In this document: positions 10,815 through 22,204 of the stretch, one piece after another
Numbering within the stretch: position 1 is the first letter of the stretch
Layout of the letters: every line of letters begins with the position of its first letter
DNA from: Akebia trifoliata
Taxonomy: Eukaryota > Streptophyta > Magnoliopsida > Ranunculales > Lardizabalaceae
Assembly (NCBI GenBank): GCA_017979445.1
Contig: CM030717.1
Coordinates: forward strand, 18,277,288-18,341,287
DNA length: 64,000 bases
Direction: 5' to 3'
The notes under the pieces: generated by a model
Databases searched by the model: none
What the model saw: the letters and a program-made list of their open reading frames with translations, nothing else
Told to the model about the DNA's origin: nothing
Translations under genes and position numbers: made by a program

Positions 10815-12022
10815 TGATGAGACTATCGTTGTTCTTCTCACCGGAGTTAATAATAATCTTAGTTTTACCTTACTTGTGGGGCAAGTAGGGGATCGAACCC
10901 AAGAGAAAGGAGGAATAGAGCTAAGCTAAGAAGATAAAATCCAAATTAACTAAAAGGAATTAAAACTATTTTTCTTTGTATTTTTGAACTTATAAGAAGA
11001 TGTAAAATTGCTAGAAAATAAACTAAAGTAAATGAAATTAAAAGCAAGTAAACTTATGAATTAAAACACCATTGGAGGTGGATCTACCTAAAACATGTTA
11101 ATGAGCAATTCCTAGTCTCTAGCCTTTTTATAACTCAATCATAAGGGCTTGGTGTTAGCTCCTTAGATCGGAAAGTTTTGCAAATAAAATGAAATAAGGG
11201 AGCAAAAATAAAGTAGAATTCTTTGAAAACTTCTTACTACAAATTATCTAATTTAAGCATACTTTATCTTGATCTAATCTAAGCATAAAGTATCTATATT
11301 AAGAATAAAATGTGCAAGAAACTTAAAGAGAATTCATAAGCATTTTAAATAAAAGAAATGATAAAATTAGAAATAACACAAGAACTTGCTCTAGGCTTTT
11401 CCACTCTCCAATGGAGGGGAACTTAGCCTAATGTCATTACAAGAGAGGGAAGATAAGAGATGAAAGAACTTTTCTTCATTTCAAGGAGAAAATTACAACT
11501 TCTTCTTCTTCTACTTCTTACAAGACTATTTAACCAAAAGAAAATAACTAGAAGATGAAAATACAAAAAATAAGAGAATAGGCTAAGAGCCTTAGATTAA
11601 AGGAGTCTTGGATAAGAGAACCAAGATGGGACCCTTTCTCTAGAAATGAAGGCTCTATTTATAGAGAAAATGTGTGTAGAAGAGTCTAAAAGTAGCCTCC
11701 ACTTTTCTTTGCACAAAAAGACAAAAGAGGAGAATATGAGTTAAGGATTAGGGCATTCCAAAGGATTAGGGCATTCCAAAGTGGGCCCAAATGCTTTTGT
11801 CTTGAGATTTTGATTCCAATTTGTTGATTTTCTGCACAAGAAACACACGTAATTAGATTTATCTAGTAAATGAATTTATTTATATATAATTAAGCCTAAT
11901 TAACATGCAACGTGGTGATTTGAGGCTTATCATGATTATTATCTTAATATGGATAAATAGGTACAAAAATCAAGATAAATATCCGAAAATTGTGTGTATA
12001 ATTGAGTGTTTGGAAACACTCA
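10815..12022 (-). repeat. Athila 5' LTR
   Basis: 1208 bp, paired with 1567-2774. On the minus strand it supplies the promoter, with TATA box at 11656-11663. It ends at 12022 beside TCACT (12023-12027). Confidence 0.95.
11656..11663 (-). promoter_or_regulatory. TATA box of the Athila 5' LTR
   Basis: TATAAATA on the minus strand within tctctataaatagagcc. The same motif sits at the equivalent place in the other LTR. This is the probable core promoter for element RNA. Confidence 0.6.
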
Positions 12023-12027
12023 TCACT
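12023..12027. repeat. target site duplication TCACT, right of the Athila element
   Basis: Exact partner of 1562-1566. Confidence 0.85.
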
Positions 12028-12469
12028 CATCAACTACAAGCTGTGGAGTTAAAAAAATTAGGAAAGGGTGAGTAACAATGGTTAGCCAATTGGGAAGTAA
12101 ACAATTCCTGCCAATAACCTCATCCTAACATGAACGAGTAAGTATTCTGAATCATTTCAATGCTTGCAATGTTTTACGGAATAAAATATGATTAACTAGT
12201 ACATATAACCCGGGATGAGAAACGGAACATTTTTAAAACTCATATTACATCAATCAATAATACTCACTATAACATTTTCTTTTTATACAAATTTAATTGA
12301 CCAAATAGAAACATAAAACATGCATTTCATTTTATATATCAAAATAAAACAACAGATACATAATACACAATGGTGGAGTAGTGGAATTAGAGACTTGGGA
12401 TTCATGATTGGATCGCTTCCAGTTGGGACATGATGTTTCATAATAAAGATTAGTTTATGATTTTGTGGT
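12028..12469 (-). mobile_element. T-family LTR, second piece, truncated at the virus junction
   Basis: Resumes the T LTR after the Athila insertion and is colinear with 55187-55629. Similarity stops abruptly after attttgtggt (12469). In the second copy the LTR continues for another 2.1 kb, so the 5' two thirds of this LTR are missing. The next base begins pararetrovirus sequence. Confidence 0.8.
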
Positions 12470-13449
12470 CCAGGACAATATAGGGACAGAACCTCTAAAG
12501 TCCTAACAAACCTTAAATGTCACAAACTCCATGATTTCGATGGTACAAGAATGTTTTCCTTACCAAAGTAATGATAGGAACAGACTGTAGTCAAAGTTTT
12601 TGGAAAGAAAAATTTATTTCAGGACTCCCCACATTATTTACCGAACGAGTTAGAACAAAGATACGAAATCTCAATAATGATACTATTCCATATAATGATC
12701 TTACTTATGGTTAAATAATCTGTTTTATCCATTCTGAAGGTCTCAAACTTTGTAATGATTTGTGTCTCCAACATAAACTCAAATAAGATAAGTTTTCAAC
12801 ACGCAAAGAATTAAGATAATTTTGTGAACAATGCGGTCTCCCTCCATTATCCTTTAAGTCCCCTTTTAAAACTATTCAACGTTCAAAATTTTTTCGCTCC
12901 CGGATATACTCCAGGAATAACAATAACAAAACAAAAAGGAAAAAACACAACCTGAGTTAAAAAATAAAAACCAAAGACAAACTAGAAGATATTTTGAACA
13001 TTCTAAAAACCAGAAAACAAAAATACCCACATGTTATAAGTGTGGGAAAGTAGGACATTATAAAAATCAGTGTAGGGTAAAACAAAAAATAAATGAGTTA
13101 GATATATATGAAACCCTAAAATTACAATTATCCAATCTAATGATAAATTCAGACTACTCAAGTGATATAACAGAATTTGAAATAGATGACATTGAAAATT
13201 CAAGTGAAAATGAAACCCAATCTAAATAAAAAAAACAGATAAACCAATACAATTTCGTAACACAAAACCTGCAGATGTGACACTATAAATGTATTAACAA
13301 AGGAACAAAAGATATTATTTGATTATATAGATAAAATAGAAGACCCAGACTTACAAAAAGGGTTCTTGATACAATTAAGAGATTCAATTAGAAAAGAAGA
13401 ATCAATAAAAACTCAACAAACAATAAATTATAATTTATAAGAAAAATTT
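12470..13449 (+). pseudogene. pararetrovirus coat protein, C-terminal part
   Basis: Degenerate coat protein sequence with many stops. The clear landmark is a CX2CX4HX4C zinc knuckle at 13032-13073 (CYKCGKVGHYKNQC), the RNA-binding element found near the C-terminus of caulimovirid coat proteins. A basic stretch (lysine and asparagine codons, 12900-13010) precedes it, and an acidic, serine-rich tail follows (13140-13230). The N-terminal part of the same protein lies at the other end of this permuted copy (18841-20113). Confidence 0.8.
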
Positions 13450-13456
13450 TAAAAAT

Positions 13457-14158
13457 TTGATAAGGGACAAGAAAAAGAAGTACTATTCAAGACTTATAGA
13501 AAGAAATAAACCAAGTAAAAGAAGAAATCAAGAGATTAAAACTAGTAAGCCAGGGACACAAGAACAAATAGATATGATAAATTTCAATATTACACCCAAT
13601 GAAAAACAAAAAGCAAAGGGAATACTAGAAAGAGAGGTGTTAGAAGAAGAAAACTACATACAATTAATCAATAAAATACAATACCAAAAGTGGCTTATTA
13701 ATATCCAATTAGTCATAAATAAGGAATTCATGATTGAAATTGTAGTCTTAGTTGATTCAGGAGCAGATTTAAATTGTATACAAGAAGGAATCATACCCAC
13801 TAAATATTTTGAGAAAACAACAGAAGGAATATCCACTGTAGACGGATCAAGCCTAAAAATAAAATACAAACTATCTAACGTCCATGTATGTAACCAAGGA
13901 ATATGTATAAACACTCACTTTATTTTAGTGAAAAATCTAGTAAAATTCGTCATACTAGGAACACCATTCTTAGCATTAATCCAATCATTTACAGTAGACC
14001 ACACAGGTCTTAGATGTAGACTTTTAGACCAAGAAGTACATTTTAAATTTATACAAGAACCTCAAGAAAATGAGTTAAGTATTATAAAAAATAAAGACAT
14101 AAAAAACAATGTAGATATAATTACTAGAAAAGAAAAACAGGTAAGTTTTTTAAAATAA
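13457..14158 (+). pseudogene. pararetrovirus aspartic protease segment
   Basis: A 233-codon open frame, the longest intact piece of the virus relic. It holds a retropepsin-like domain with the active-site Asp in VLVDSGADLNCIQ (codon 100, base 13754) and the second conserved hydrophobic-Gly segment FVILGTPFLALI. Such proteases cut the viral polyprotein. It lies between the coat protein and the RT as in caulimovirids, but in a different frame from the RT that follows, so at least one indel lies near 14160. Copy B carries the same segment with the active site changed. Confidence 0.88.
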
Positions 14159-14160
14159 GA

Positions 14161-15636
14161 ACTAAAGATTTTAAAAATAGATGAGCAATTAAAACATCCA
14201 AGTTTAATAAATAAAATTCAGTAATTTAAAGAAAAGATAGAAAAGAATGTTTGGTCTAATCTACCTAATGCGTTCTAGCATAGAAAGAAGCATGAGGTAG
14301 ATCTCCCTTATGAACCAAATTTTGACAAAAGAAACATTAAAACAAAAGCTAGACCAATTCAAATGAACAAAGAAAATCTAGAATATTGCAAAAAGAAATA
14401 CAAGACCTATTAGATAAAAAGTTAATAAGACCTAGCAATTCTCTTTGGAGCTGTTTGGCTTTTTATGTACAAAAGCACTCAGAAATAGAAAGAGGAGTAC
14501 CTAGGCTAGTTATAAATTATAAACCTTTAAATGATGCTCTTAGATGGAATAGGTACCCAATCCCTAATAAAAAAGACCTTTTAAATAGACTTTATGAAGC
14601 TACAATTTTCTAAAAATTTGATATGAAATAAGGATTTTGGCATATTCAAGTCTCAGAAAAATAAAGATATAAAATAACTTTTATTGTGCCATTTGGACAT
14701 TATGAATGGAATATGATGCCATTTGGACTCCAAAATGCTCCAAGCGAATTCCAAAAAATAATGAATGATATCTTTAACCCATACTCAAAATTTATAATAG
14801 TCCACATAGATGATGTTTTGATATACTCAAAGTCAATAGATAAACATTGGAAACATTTAGAATCTTTCGTTAATACAATTAAATTTCATGGCCTTGTGGT
14901 TTCAGCACCAAAAATAGTATTATTCCAAACCAAAATAAGATTTTTAGGTCACAACATTTCAAATGGGGCAATTATTCCAATAGATCGATCTTTGAAATTT
15001 GCTGATAAATTTCCTAATGAAATAAAAGACAAAAAACAGTTGCAAAGATTCTTAGGAAGTCTCAATTATATAAGTGACTTTTATCAAAATCTTCATACCA
15101 TAGCCAAACTGTTATTTCAAAGACTAGGAAAGAAGACTCCAGAATGGACCTCAAACCATACAAAAACAGTAAAACAATTGAAAGCAAGATTGGAGGAAAT
15201 ACCCTGTCTAAACATTCCAGATTCAATACTATTGAAAATAGTCGAAACAGATGCTAGTGACTTAGGATATGGAGGAATATTAAAACAGGAGAAAGATAAA
15301 AAAAAACAATTAATCAGATTTACTTCTGAAACTTGGAATCCGACCCAATAAAAATACTCAACAGTAAAAAAGGAAATATTGTCAATAGTTTTTTGAATTT
15401 TAAAATTTCAAGAGGATTTGTTAAACCAAGAGTTCCTTTTAAGAATTGATTGCATCTTAGCAAAATTTGTTTTAGAAAAAGATATAAAAAACATTGCTTC
15501 TAAACATAGTTTTGCCAGATGGCAGGCTTTATTATCTATTTTCGATTTTAAAATAGAATATATAAAAGGGAAATCTAATTCCATCCCAGATTTTCTTACT
15601 AGAAAATTCTTACTAGGCAAAAAAGATGGTAGATAA
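14161..15636 (+). pseudogene. pararetrovirus reverse transcriptase and RNase H, interrupted
   Basis: All pieces are in one frame with scattered stops: 14386-14613 (fingers, with GVPRLVINYKPLND), 14686-15351 (palm with MPFGLQNAPSEFQ and the active site VHIDDVLIYS, then the thumb and the start of RNase H with ETDASDLGYGG) and 15418-15636 (RNase H end). In-frame stops lie at 14611-14613, near 14630, near 14663, at 15349-15351 and near 15394. These enzymes copy pregenomic RNA into DNA. The frame closes with a TAA that overlaps the ATG of the next ORF. Confidence 0.9.
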
Positions 15637-16864
15637 TACAGATCCTTCGCCTTCAAAACCCAAGTCAAAAAGCTCTTATGCAATGACACCACCAGTCTCC
15701 CAAACTCAAAAAATAACTCCTATTAATCCATCACAATTTAGTTCACCAAGTACTCTTTCTAATAAATTTCAAGTTTTAAGAACCACCAATCCCAATCCTA
15801 TGCTCAAATAATAACCGGGTCTTCTTTTTCTCAAAATCCTTAAGAAACTGAACATACTCCAACATTTTCCTTAAAACCATAGTATATCTACAAGCCCAAC
15901 CTTATTCCTATCATGTTAGTTGAACCTTAAACTTGAGAAACTATGCCCAAAAGTCTTTGCCCAGTCCATTTTCATAAAACCTAATCAATTCATATCCTCC
16001 ATTCCTACCAAGACTCAGTAATTTTACGAATTCATACTAGTTGACACGGATTCTGCTCTAATCACTCATGTCCCAGATAAAAATGACTCCAATAGGATTT
16101 CATATTCAAAGTGCCAGATTTTAAAAGTCCTAACCCTAACTACTTGGAGTCAAAATCCCAAAACAATGAAAAAGTTTTCTCAAACATTCAATCCACAATT
16201 CTACAATTACTGGGATTACCAAAAAACTTGGTTTAATACCTTTACTTTCCAAAATGATCAATATAACCATTCCTGGTTCTTCCTGTTTAATGAACAAATT
16301 AAAATCCAATTCCCAAACTGGTTTGTTGATTGGTGGAACCAATATGGACTAATTCTTGCAATCCTGCCAGTTCCAATCCATGAAGGTTTTCAATTCTTTA
16401 TCAAAAAATTTTCTGCCCCAGAAAATTTATCCAGAATTCCAAATCTATTAATCTTATTTGCTCAGTTCTCCCTTACATGGATATCTTATTGGGAATATTG
16501 CATAGGATCAATCTCACAATTACCGCCAAGTCCAACTTTAGCAAGAAAATATAAAGTAAAGTGGTGGGCTAAACTACGATTTGATAAGGCCACCAAAACA
16601 AGAATAACCTCTTGGCTCTACAGTCATCCCCAACAGTCTAGAATTACAGCACCAAGTATGTCAGAATTCCCATTATCAAAGTCCCACTTTCAATCTCGTC
16701 TTGTAGGAGCCACAACTAAGGCTGAAATGAGAAAACATTTACTAGAAGCCCTGTCACAGGTGGATGAAGAAGAAGAACCTGAAGACCTTGAAGATTTTAC
16801 ACAAGTAAATGAAGATGAATGTGAGGGAATATTTCCCCCCTGTCATTTTTCACAGAGCATCTGA
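15626..16864 (+). pseudogene. pararetrovirus second ORF, unknown function
   Basis: Starts with an ATG inside the last codons of the RNase H frame (ATGGTAGATAA, 11-base overlap) and runs in one frame to 16864, about 412 codons. Stops at 15809-15811 and in the interval to 16165 leave two open stretches: a Ser/Pro-rich N-terminal 61 codons, and 232 codons from 16166 that are rich in Trp, Phe and Asn (for example YWDYQKTWFNTF and FVDWWNQYG) and end in a strongly acidic tail (DEEEEPEDLED). I recognise no enzymatic motif. Its place after RNase H fits the second ORF of florendovirus-like elements; whether it is a viroplasmin-type transactivator is not shown by the sequence. Confidence 0.75.
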
Positions 16865-16886
16865 ATCATTACCATTAATGGCCAGA

Positions 16887-17005
16887 CAAAAGATCAGCAT
16901 CCAGTCAAAATCAAGTTGAAAGAGCACAGTACCCAGAAGATAAGCATCTAGTCAAAATGAAGTCGAAAGAGCACAGTACCTAGAAGATAAGCATCTAGTC
17001 AAACG
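16887..17005 (+). repeat. 47-bp direct repeat, about 2.5 copies
   Basis: The block gcatctagtcaaaatgaagt recurs with a period of 47 bp (gcat at 16897, 16944 and 16991), each followed by gaaagagcacagtaccyag. Upstream tandem blocks of this kind are common in pararetrovirus enhancers, so a promoter role is plausible but inferred from position only. Confidence 0.75.
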
Positions 17006-17269
17006 CACTAAAGATAGGATAATACTCAAGTCATCATTGTAAACAATATGCTAGTAAAGAAGCTCGAAATTATTGTAAATAATAGTATTAATATTCTCCG
17101 AATCTCCATAATAATAGTAGTATTATTGTAGTTCTTATCCTCCAAAACCTTCCCAATTAACCAAGACCATACACCTGTCCAAAACTATTTGGAATTGAAA
17201 TTCAAAATTTCAAATCCGAAAGCTTTAAAAAGGAGTCTAAACTTCAAGAAAAAATCATTTGAAAATTCT

Positions 17270-17370
17270 CTAACTGACCAACCTCTCTAATCAACCTTTC
17301 TGACCAACCTCTCCGACCAACCTCTCCGATCAACCTTTCAGACCAACCTTTCCAACCAACCTTCCAACCA
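17270..17370 (+). repeat. 16-bp tandem repeat, tctgaccaacctctcc type
   Basis: Six or so imperfect copies of tctgaccaacctctcc/ttcc in tandem. Nearly free of G on this strand, with regular CCAACC boxes. No function can be read from it; a transcript leader or transcription-factor-binding array are both possible. Confidence 0.75.
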
Positions 17371-17959
17371 AAAGAACTACTTTGGTAATAACTTTCCTAT
17401 AGTTTGATTTTCATATGTATTTGTTATCTTATATATTTATAATCTTTTGTTCAAGTCTTTTATATATGAATTTATTTCTTTAGTCTTTATGATGCCTAGA
17501 TATAATTTCAATATAGAGGAAAGATATCAATTGCTTAGAATATATTTAGCTGATTTAGAAGAAATAGAAAATACTATTCAGATCATCTCAGGTTCAGAGA
17601 CCAAAGATATTGGAACAATCATATTTTACTAATCGAAATCAGACAAGAATTTTTTCAAATTTCAAAAAAAGATTTGAAGAAAGAAATCCCTGGATAAGAG
17701 AAATACCAGAAAATCAAAGAATATCTGATATTTACATGTTTACAAGTTCAATTTAATTAAGGATTTATCAAAGATTATATATATGATATTTTCTATTTGA
17801 CCAATAGTCACGTATCCCTTTTAAGCTGAAAGTCGATCTTCGAGAATAAATCATTGACAGTCCGGGAAAAAATCTAATATATAATTAATGATGAATTCCT
17901 TAATTTAATTCGTTTATGGAAAACATAATTCAGACCTAGAAAACCCAGATGTTGTTTAT

Positions 17960-18840
17960 ATGGAAGAAAGTTCAATTGTTGATATTGAATCAAGTTTACA
18001 TAACTGGAACATACCTAAAGTACCAATAAAAAATATTTATAAAAAAGGAAACTTTATCACAAAAACTGATTTCACAGTAAAAGTTTGTGAACAAACAATA
18101 CCATTATTTACAGAACACCAAACAGTTGAACTATTCTCAAAATATTCCATTTTAAAACATCAACAAAAATACAAATTCCTCTATATAAGATTAGTGCAAG
18201 TAGGAATTAAACCATTAACCAGAATAGGATTAAAGGCTCAGTCCTTTTATGCCTAAGAGACAAAAGACATTTAGTATTCTCAAATTTTTTGCTAGGTTTA
18301 GTAAAGTCATGTCTTTGTGTGGACCTATATACTTTGATAGTTTCCTAAACGTCACAGTAGTGCTTTCAGATCCAGGAATAATGAAAATTTTAAGTCTAAA
18401 TATTCAGACATCAGGATACAAAATGATTCCTGGCTCACAACCCTTAGCCTTATTATTTAGAATAGTTTACAAAACTATGCAAACAACTATAAATTCAGGA
18501 GCACTAAATAAAACCTCGTTAGAAGGAGAAACATTATTATTACAAAGTAACATCTACAAATCGAATAAATTAGTACCAAAAAGAATAACATGGAATGAAA
18601 TAGAACTCCTAGCAAGTTAGAATCTAACTGGAGAAGGTCCAGCACAAATACATGAAAATAAAGAACTAGAATCCATAATTCAATACTCAGATGAAAATAT
18701 AGAAATCAATTTCCCCTCATTCAAAAGATTTATTATAGTAATAGATGAAAATCAGTTCAATTACGACAATACCCGTACAGAGTAATTTAACTCCTAGCAG
18801 AGTATCCCTAAGTAGAACATCAACAAGTAAAGAGTTGAAA
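17960..18840 (+). pseudogene. pararetrovirus movement protein
   Basis: A 30K-superfamily movement protein in two frames. 17960-18256 (98 codons) has the N-terminal part with KNIYKKGNFITKTDF and KPLTRIGLKAQ. After a frame change near 18250, 18249-18620 carries GPIYFDSFLNVTVVLSD, where the conserved Asp of the 30K fold is expected, and IPGSQPLALLFRIVYKT. An in-frame TAG at 18618-18620 precedes a more decayed tail. In living relatives these proteins open plasmodesmata for cell-to-cell spread. At least one frameshift and several stops break it. Confidence 0.85.
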
Positions 18841-20113
18841 CTTAAAGGCATAAAAGATTAAACGATTCCCATACCTTACTATCAAGATCCAAGGAAAAGT
18901 TTTAACCAGAATTCTCCTAACTCATCCCCCACACAATCACAAATGCAAGATGATTCTCCTTAAATACATGTAATAGAAAAAATAAAGCTAGAATATTTAA
19001 AATCATCACATTGAGAAGAATTTGAAGAAAAATTAGAAACATACCAAGATCAAGTTTGGAAATATTATTAAAATCATCTAAAAGAAAAAGAAACAAACAT
19101 TTCATTTTTTGATTGGTATTATAATTATTTTAAAAAACCAATAATAAAAAAAATATAAATGTTATAAAATCTAATGTCTGGGATGTCCCTAAAATAGGAC
19201 AAATAAATTCTATACATCCGCCACCAATAAATGTCATTGTAATACCAGTTCATAAAGACACAGTAATAGGATCACCTTACAAATCTATAGATTTCAAAGA
19301 ATTAGAAAAGGAACCAAACCTCAGAGATATAGATAATCTTATGAAATAAAGTAATTATACTAATAAATATTTAACCTCAATTGGTGACCAATTAATAAGA
19401 CTAGAAAAATTTCATACAGAAAAACAAACAGATTTTCAAACAATCATTAAAACAACAACATTCAAAGAAGACAAAACACTAATATTTACTCCAAATGAAA
19501 TCTCAAAAAACTTAAGAATAAACATCCCAGATGAACAACAAATGTTACAGAAAATTAACAATAATACTTGCTAAATTAAATTTAGGCAAAGGTAAAGAGG
19601 TGACACTTTTTAATCAAACACTACAACCTATAGAAGAAAACTCGGCGATAGACTCTAACAACTCAAAATTTTCAAAATCAGAAATCTAAGAATTAAACAC
19701 ACAATTCCAAAAACTACCATACCAAGAAAGTCAGGTCAGTATGGAAAATACTAATAAACCAAGATTCTCAAGACCACTATTACCTAATTACTATAAAAGA
19801 CCTAGTCCAGTAGATACACAATATGAATAAAGAAGTCTAATGACTCAATCAATTTATGATGGTAGATCTCTTTATGAATGGAATATAGATGGATTAACAG
19901 AATACAATATCTTAAATTTATTATAAGAAATGATAATAGTAGCTATTGCCTCACAACCATACGCAACAGATCATCAAATTGCCTAAAAATTAATTTCAGG
20001 CTTTACTGGACAACTAAAAGGATGGTGGGATAATTATGTCACAGGAGAACATAAAAATTTTATCCTTCAAAAAGTAAAAACAACCATAGAAGGAATACCA
20101 ATTAAAGATGAAT
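18841..20113 (+). pseudogene. pararetrovirus coat protein, N-terminal and central part
   Basis: Heavily decayed. The recognisable portion is near 19840-20113, with SLYEWNIDGLTEYNI and GFTGQLKGWWDNYVTGEH, a conserved capsid segment placed before the zinc-knuckle end. The frame has stops at roughly every 20-60 codons. At about 20113 the sequence switches abruptly to the opposite strand of the virus (RNase H end), the junction with copy B. Confidence 0.7.
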
Positions 20114-20129
20114 GACTTGCATTATTTAC

Positions 20130-21620
20130 CATCATTTTTGCCTTGTAAGAATTCTCTGGTAAGAAAATCTGAGATGGAATTAGATTCTCTTTTTATATAT
20201 TCTATTTTAAAATAAAAAATAGATAATAAAGCCTGCCATCTAACAAAAATATGTTTTGAAGCAATGTTTCTGACATCTTTTTCTAAAGCAAATTTTGTTG
20301 ACTTGCAATCAATTCTTAAAAGGAACTATTGGTTTAACAAATCCTCTTGAAATTTTGAAATGCACAAAACTATTGACAATATTTTTTTTTTACTACTGAG
20401 TATTTTTGTTGGGTCGGATTCCAAGTTCTAGAAGTAAATCTGATTAATTGTTCTTTTTTATCTTTCTCCTATTTTAATATTCCTCCATATCCTAAGTCAC
20501 TAGCATCTGTTTCGATTATTTTCAATAGTTTTGGATCTGGAATGTTTAGACAGGGTATTTCCTTCAATCTTGTTTTCAATTGTTTTACTGCTTCTATATG
20601 GTTTGAGGTCCATTCTGGAGTCTTCTTTCTTAGTTTTTGAAATTGCGGTCTGGCTATGGTATGAAGATTTTGATAAAAGTCACTTATATAATTGAGACTT
20701 TCTAAGAATCTTTGCAATTATTTTTTATCTTTTATTTTATCAGAAAATTTATCAGCAAATTTCAAAGATCGGTCTATTTCGGTCTATTGGAATAATTGTC
20801 CCATTTGAAATGTTGTGACCAAAAAATCTTATTTTAGTTTAGAATAATACTATTTTTGATGCTGAAACCACAAGGCCATGAAATTTAATTGTATTAACGA
20901 AGGATTCTAAATATTTCCAATGTTGATTTATTGACTTTGAGTATATCAAAACATTATCTATGTAGACTATTATAAATTTTGAGTATTGGTTAAAGATATC
21001 ATTCATTATTTTCTAGAATTTGTTTGGACCATTTTTGAGTCCAAATGGCATCACATTCCATTCATGATGTCCGAATGGCACAGTAAAAGTTATTTTATAT
21101 CTTTCTTTTTCTGTGACTTGAATTTGTTAAAATCCTGATTTCATATCAAATTTTGAGAAAATTGTTGATTCATAAAGTTTGTTTAAAAGGTCTTTTTTAT
21201 TAGGGATTGGGTACTTATTCCATCTAAGAGCATCATTTAAAGGTTTATAATTTATTACTAGCTTCGGTACTCCTCTTTCTATTTCTAAGTGCTTTTGTAC
21301 ATATAAAGCCGAATAGCTCCAAGGAGAATTGCTAGGTCTAATTAACTTTTTATCTAATAGGTTTTGTATTTCCTTTTTGCAATATTTCAGATTTCCTTTG
21401 ATCATTTGAATTGGTCTAGCTTTTGTTTTAATGTTTCTTTAGTCAAAATTTGGTTCATAAGGGAGATCTACCTCATTCTTCTTTCTATGCCAGAACGCAT
21501 TAGGTAGATTAGACCAAACACTCTTTTCTATCTTTTGTTTAAATTCTTGAATTTTATTTATTAAACTTGGATCTTTTAATTGCTCTTATATTTTTAAAAA
21601 GTTTAGTTCTTGTTTTAAAA
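20130..21620 (-). pseudogene. copy B reverse transcriptase and RNase H
   Basis: Pieces at 21405-21127 (RT fingers, with PKLVINYKPLNDAL) and 20717-20469 (connection and RNase H start, with ETDASDLGYGG) are in different frames with stops between. The active-site region near 20960-20985 is interrupted. No coding capacity remains. Confidence 0.85.
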
Positions 21621-21640
21621 AGCTTACCTATATTTCTTTT

Positions 21641-22204
21641 TTAGTAATTATATTTACATTGTTTTTTATGTCTTATTTTTTATAATACTTAATTCCTTTT
21701 CTTGAGGTTCTTGTATAAATTTAAAATGTACTTCTTGGTCTAAAAGTCTACATCTAAGACCTGTGTGGTCTACTATAAATGATTGGATTAATGCTAAGAA
21801 TGGTGTTCCTAGTATGACGAATTTTGTTAGATTTTTTACTAAAATAAAGTGAGTGTTTATACATATTCCTTAGTTACATACATAGACGTTAGATAGTTTG
21901 TATTTTATTTTTTGGCTTGATCCATCTGCAGTAGATATTCCTACTGTTGTTTCTCAAAATATTTAGTGGGTATGATTCCTTCTTGTATGCAATTTAAATC
22001 TGTTCCTACATCAACTAGGGCTACAATTTCAATCATGAATTCCTTATTTATGACTAATTGGATATTAATAAACCACTTTTGGTATTGTATTTTATTGATT
22101 AATTGTATGTAGTTTTCTTCTTCTAACACTTCTTTTTCTAGTATTCCCTTTGCTTTTTTTTTTCATTGGGTGTAATATTGAAAATTTTCATGTCTATTTG
22201 TTCT
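21641..22204 (-). pseudogene. copy B aspartic protease, altered active site
   Basis: A short frame, 22129-21941, is colinear with codons around the protease active site of copy A, but reads VDVGTDLN where copy A has VDSGADLN. The active-site Asp remains while the Ser and Ala are replaced. The frame then ends early after KYFEK. This domain could not be presumed active even in frame. Confidence 0.8.

Larger units (their letters stand above)
1567..12022 (-). mobile_element. Athila-like Ty3/gypsy retrotransposon, complete, minus strand
   Basis: A full-length element of 10,456 bp inserted in the T-family LTR. It has two 1208-bp LTRs (1567-2774 and 10815-12022) starting TGATGAGACT and ending AACACTCA, flanked by TCACT duplications. 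Its primer site matches tRNA-Asp as in Athila elements. In minus-strand order follow leader, gag, protease, RT, RNase H, integrase, a 1.2-kb noncoding 3' region and a polypurine tract. I counted by eye about 25-30 differences between the two LTRs (roughly 2 percent), so the insertion is recent compared with its surroundings. Gag is open, but pol has a nonsense codon and several frameshifts, so this copy is not autonomous. Athila assignment rests on the tRNA-Asp site, the tttgagggtg-type tract and the integrase C-terminus beginning [10 protein letters not shown]. No envelope-like ORF is visible. Confidence 0.93.
16865..17959 (+). other. pararetrovirus intergenic region
   Basis: About 1.1 kb between the second ORF and the movement protein, where caulimovirids keep the pregenomic promoter, polyadenylation signal and leader. 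It holds a 47-bp direct repeat (16887-17005) and a run of pyrimidine-rich 16-bp repeats (17270-17370). A 61-codon frame at 17447-17632 may be a leader ORF or chance. No convincing Met-tRNA primer site was found. Confidence 0.65.
12470..20113 (+). mobile_element. endogenous pararetrovirus copy A (Caulimoviridae), permuted, decayed
   Basis: About 7.6 kb containing, in plus-strand order: coat protein C-terminal part with zinc knuckle, aspartic protease, reverse transcriptase, RNase H, a downstream second ORF, an intergenic region, movement protein and coat protein N-terminal part. The usual viral order starts with the movement protein, so the integrated copy is circularly permuted with the break inside the coat protein. 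That fits integration of a circular or concatemeric DNA form and not LTR-type insertion. No LTRs and no integrase are present. Two ORFs, with MP-CP-protease-RT-RNase H in the first, resemble florendovirus-like endogenous pararetroviruses; the genus is tentative. Every gene is interrupted by stops or frameshifts. Confidence 0.9.

Noticed and set aside
17560..17615. Met-tRNA primer site of the pararetrovirus (aggttcagagacc)
   Set aside because: Only about 7 of 12 bases match TGGTATCAGAGC, and copy B does not reach this region, so it cannot be supported.
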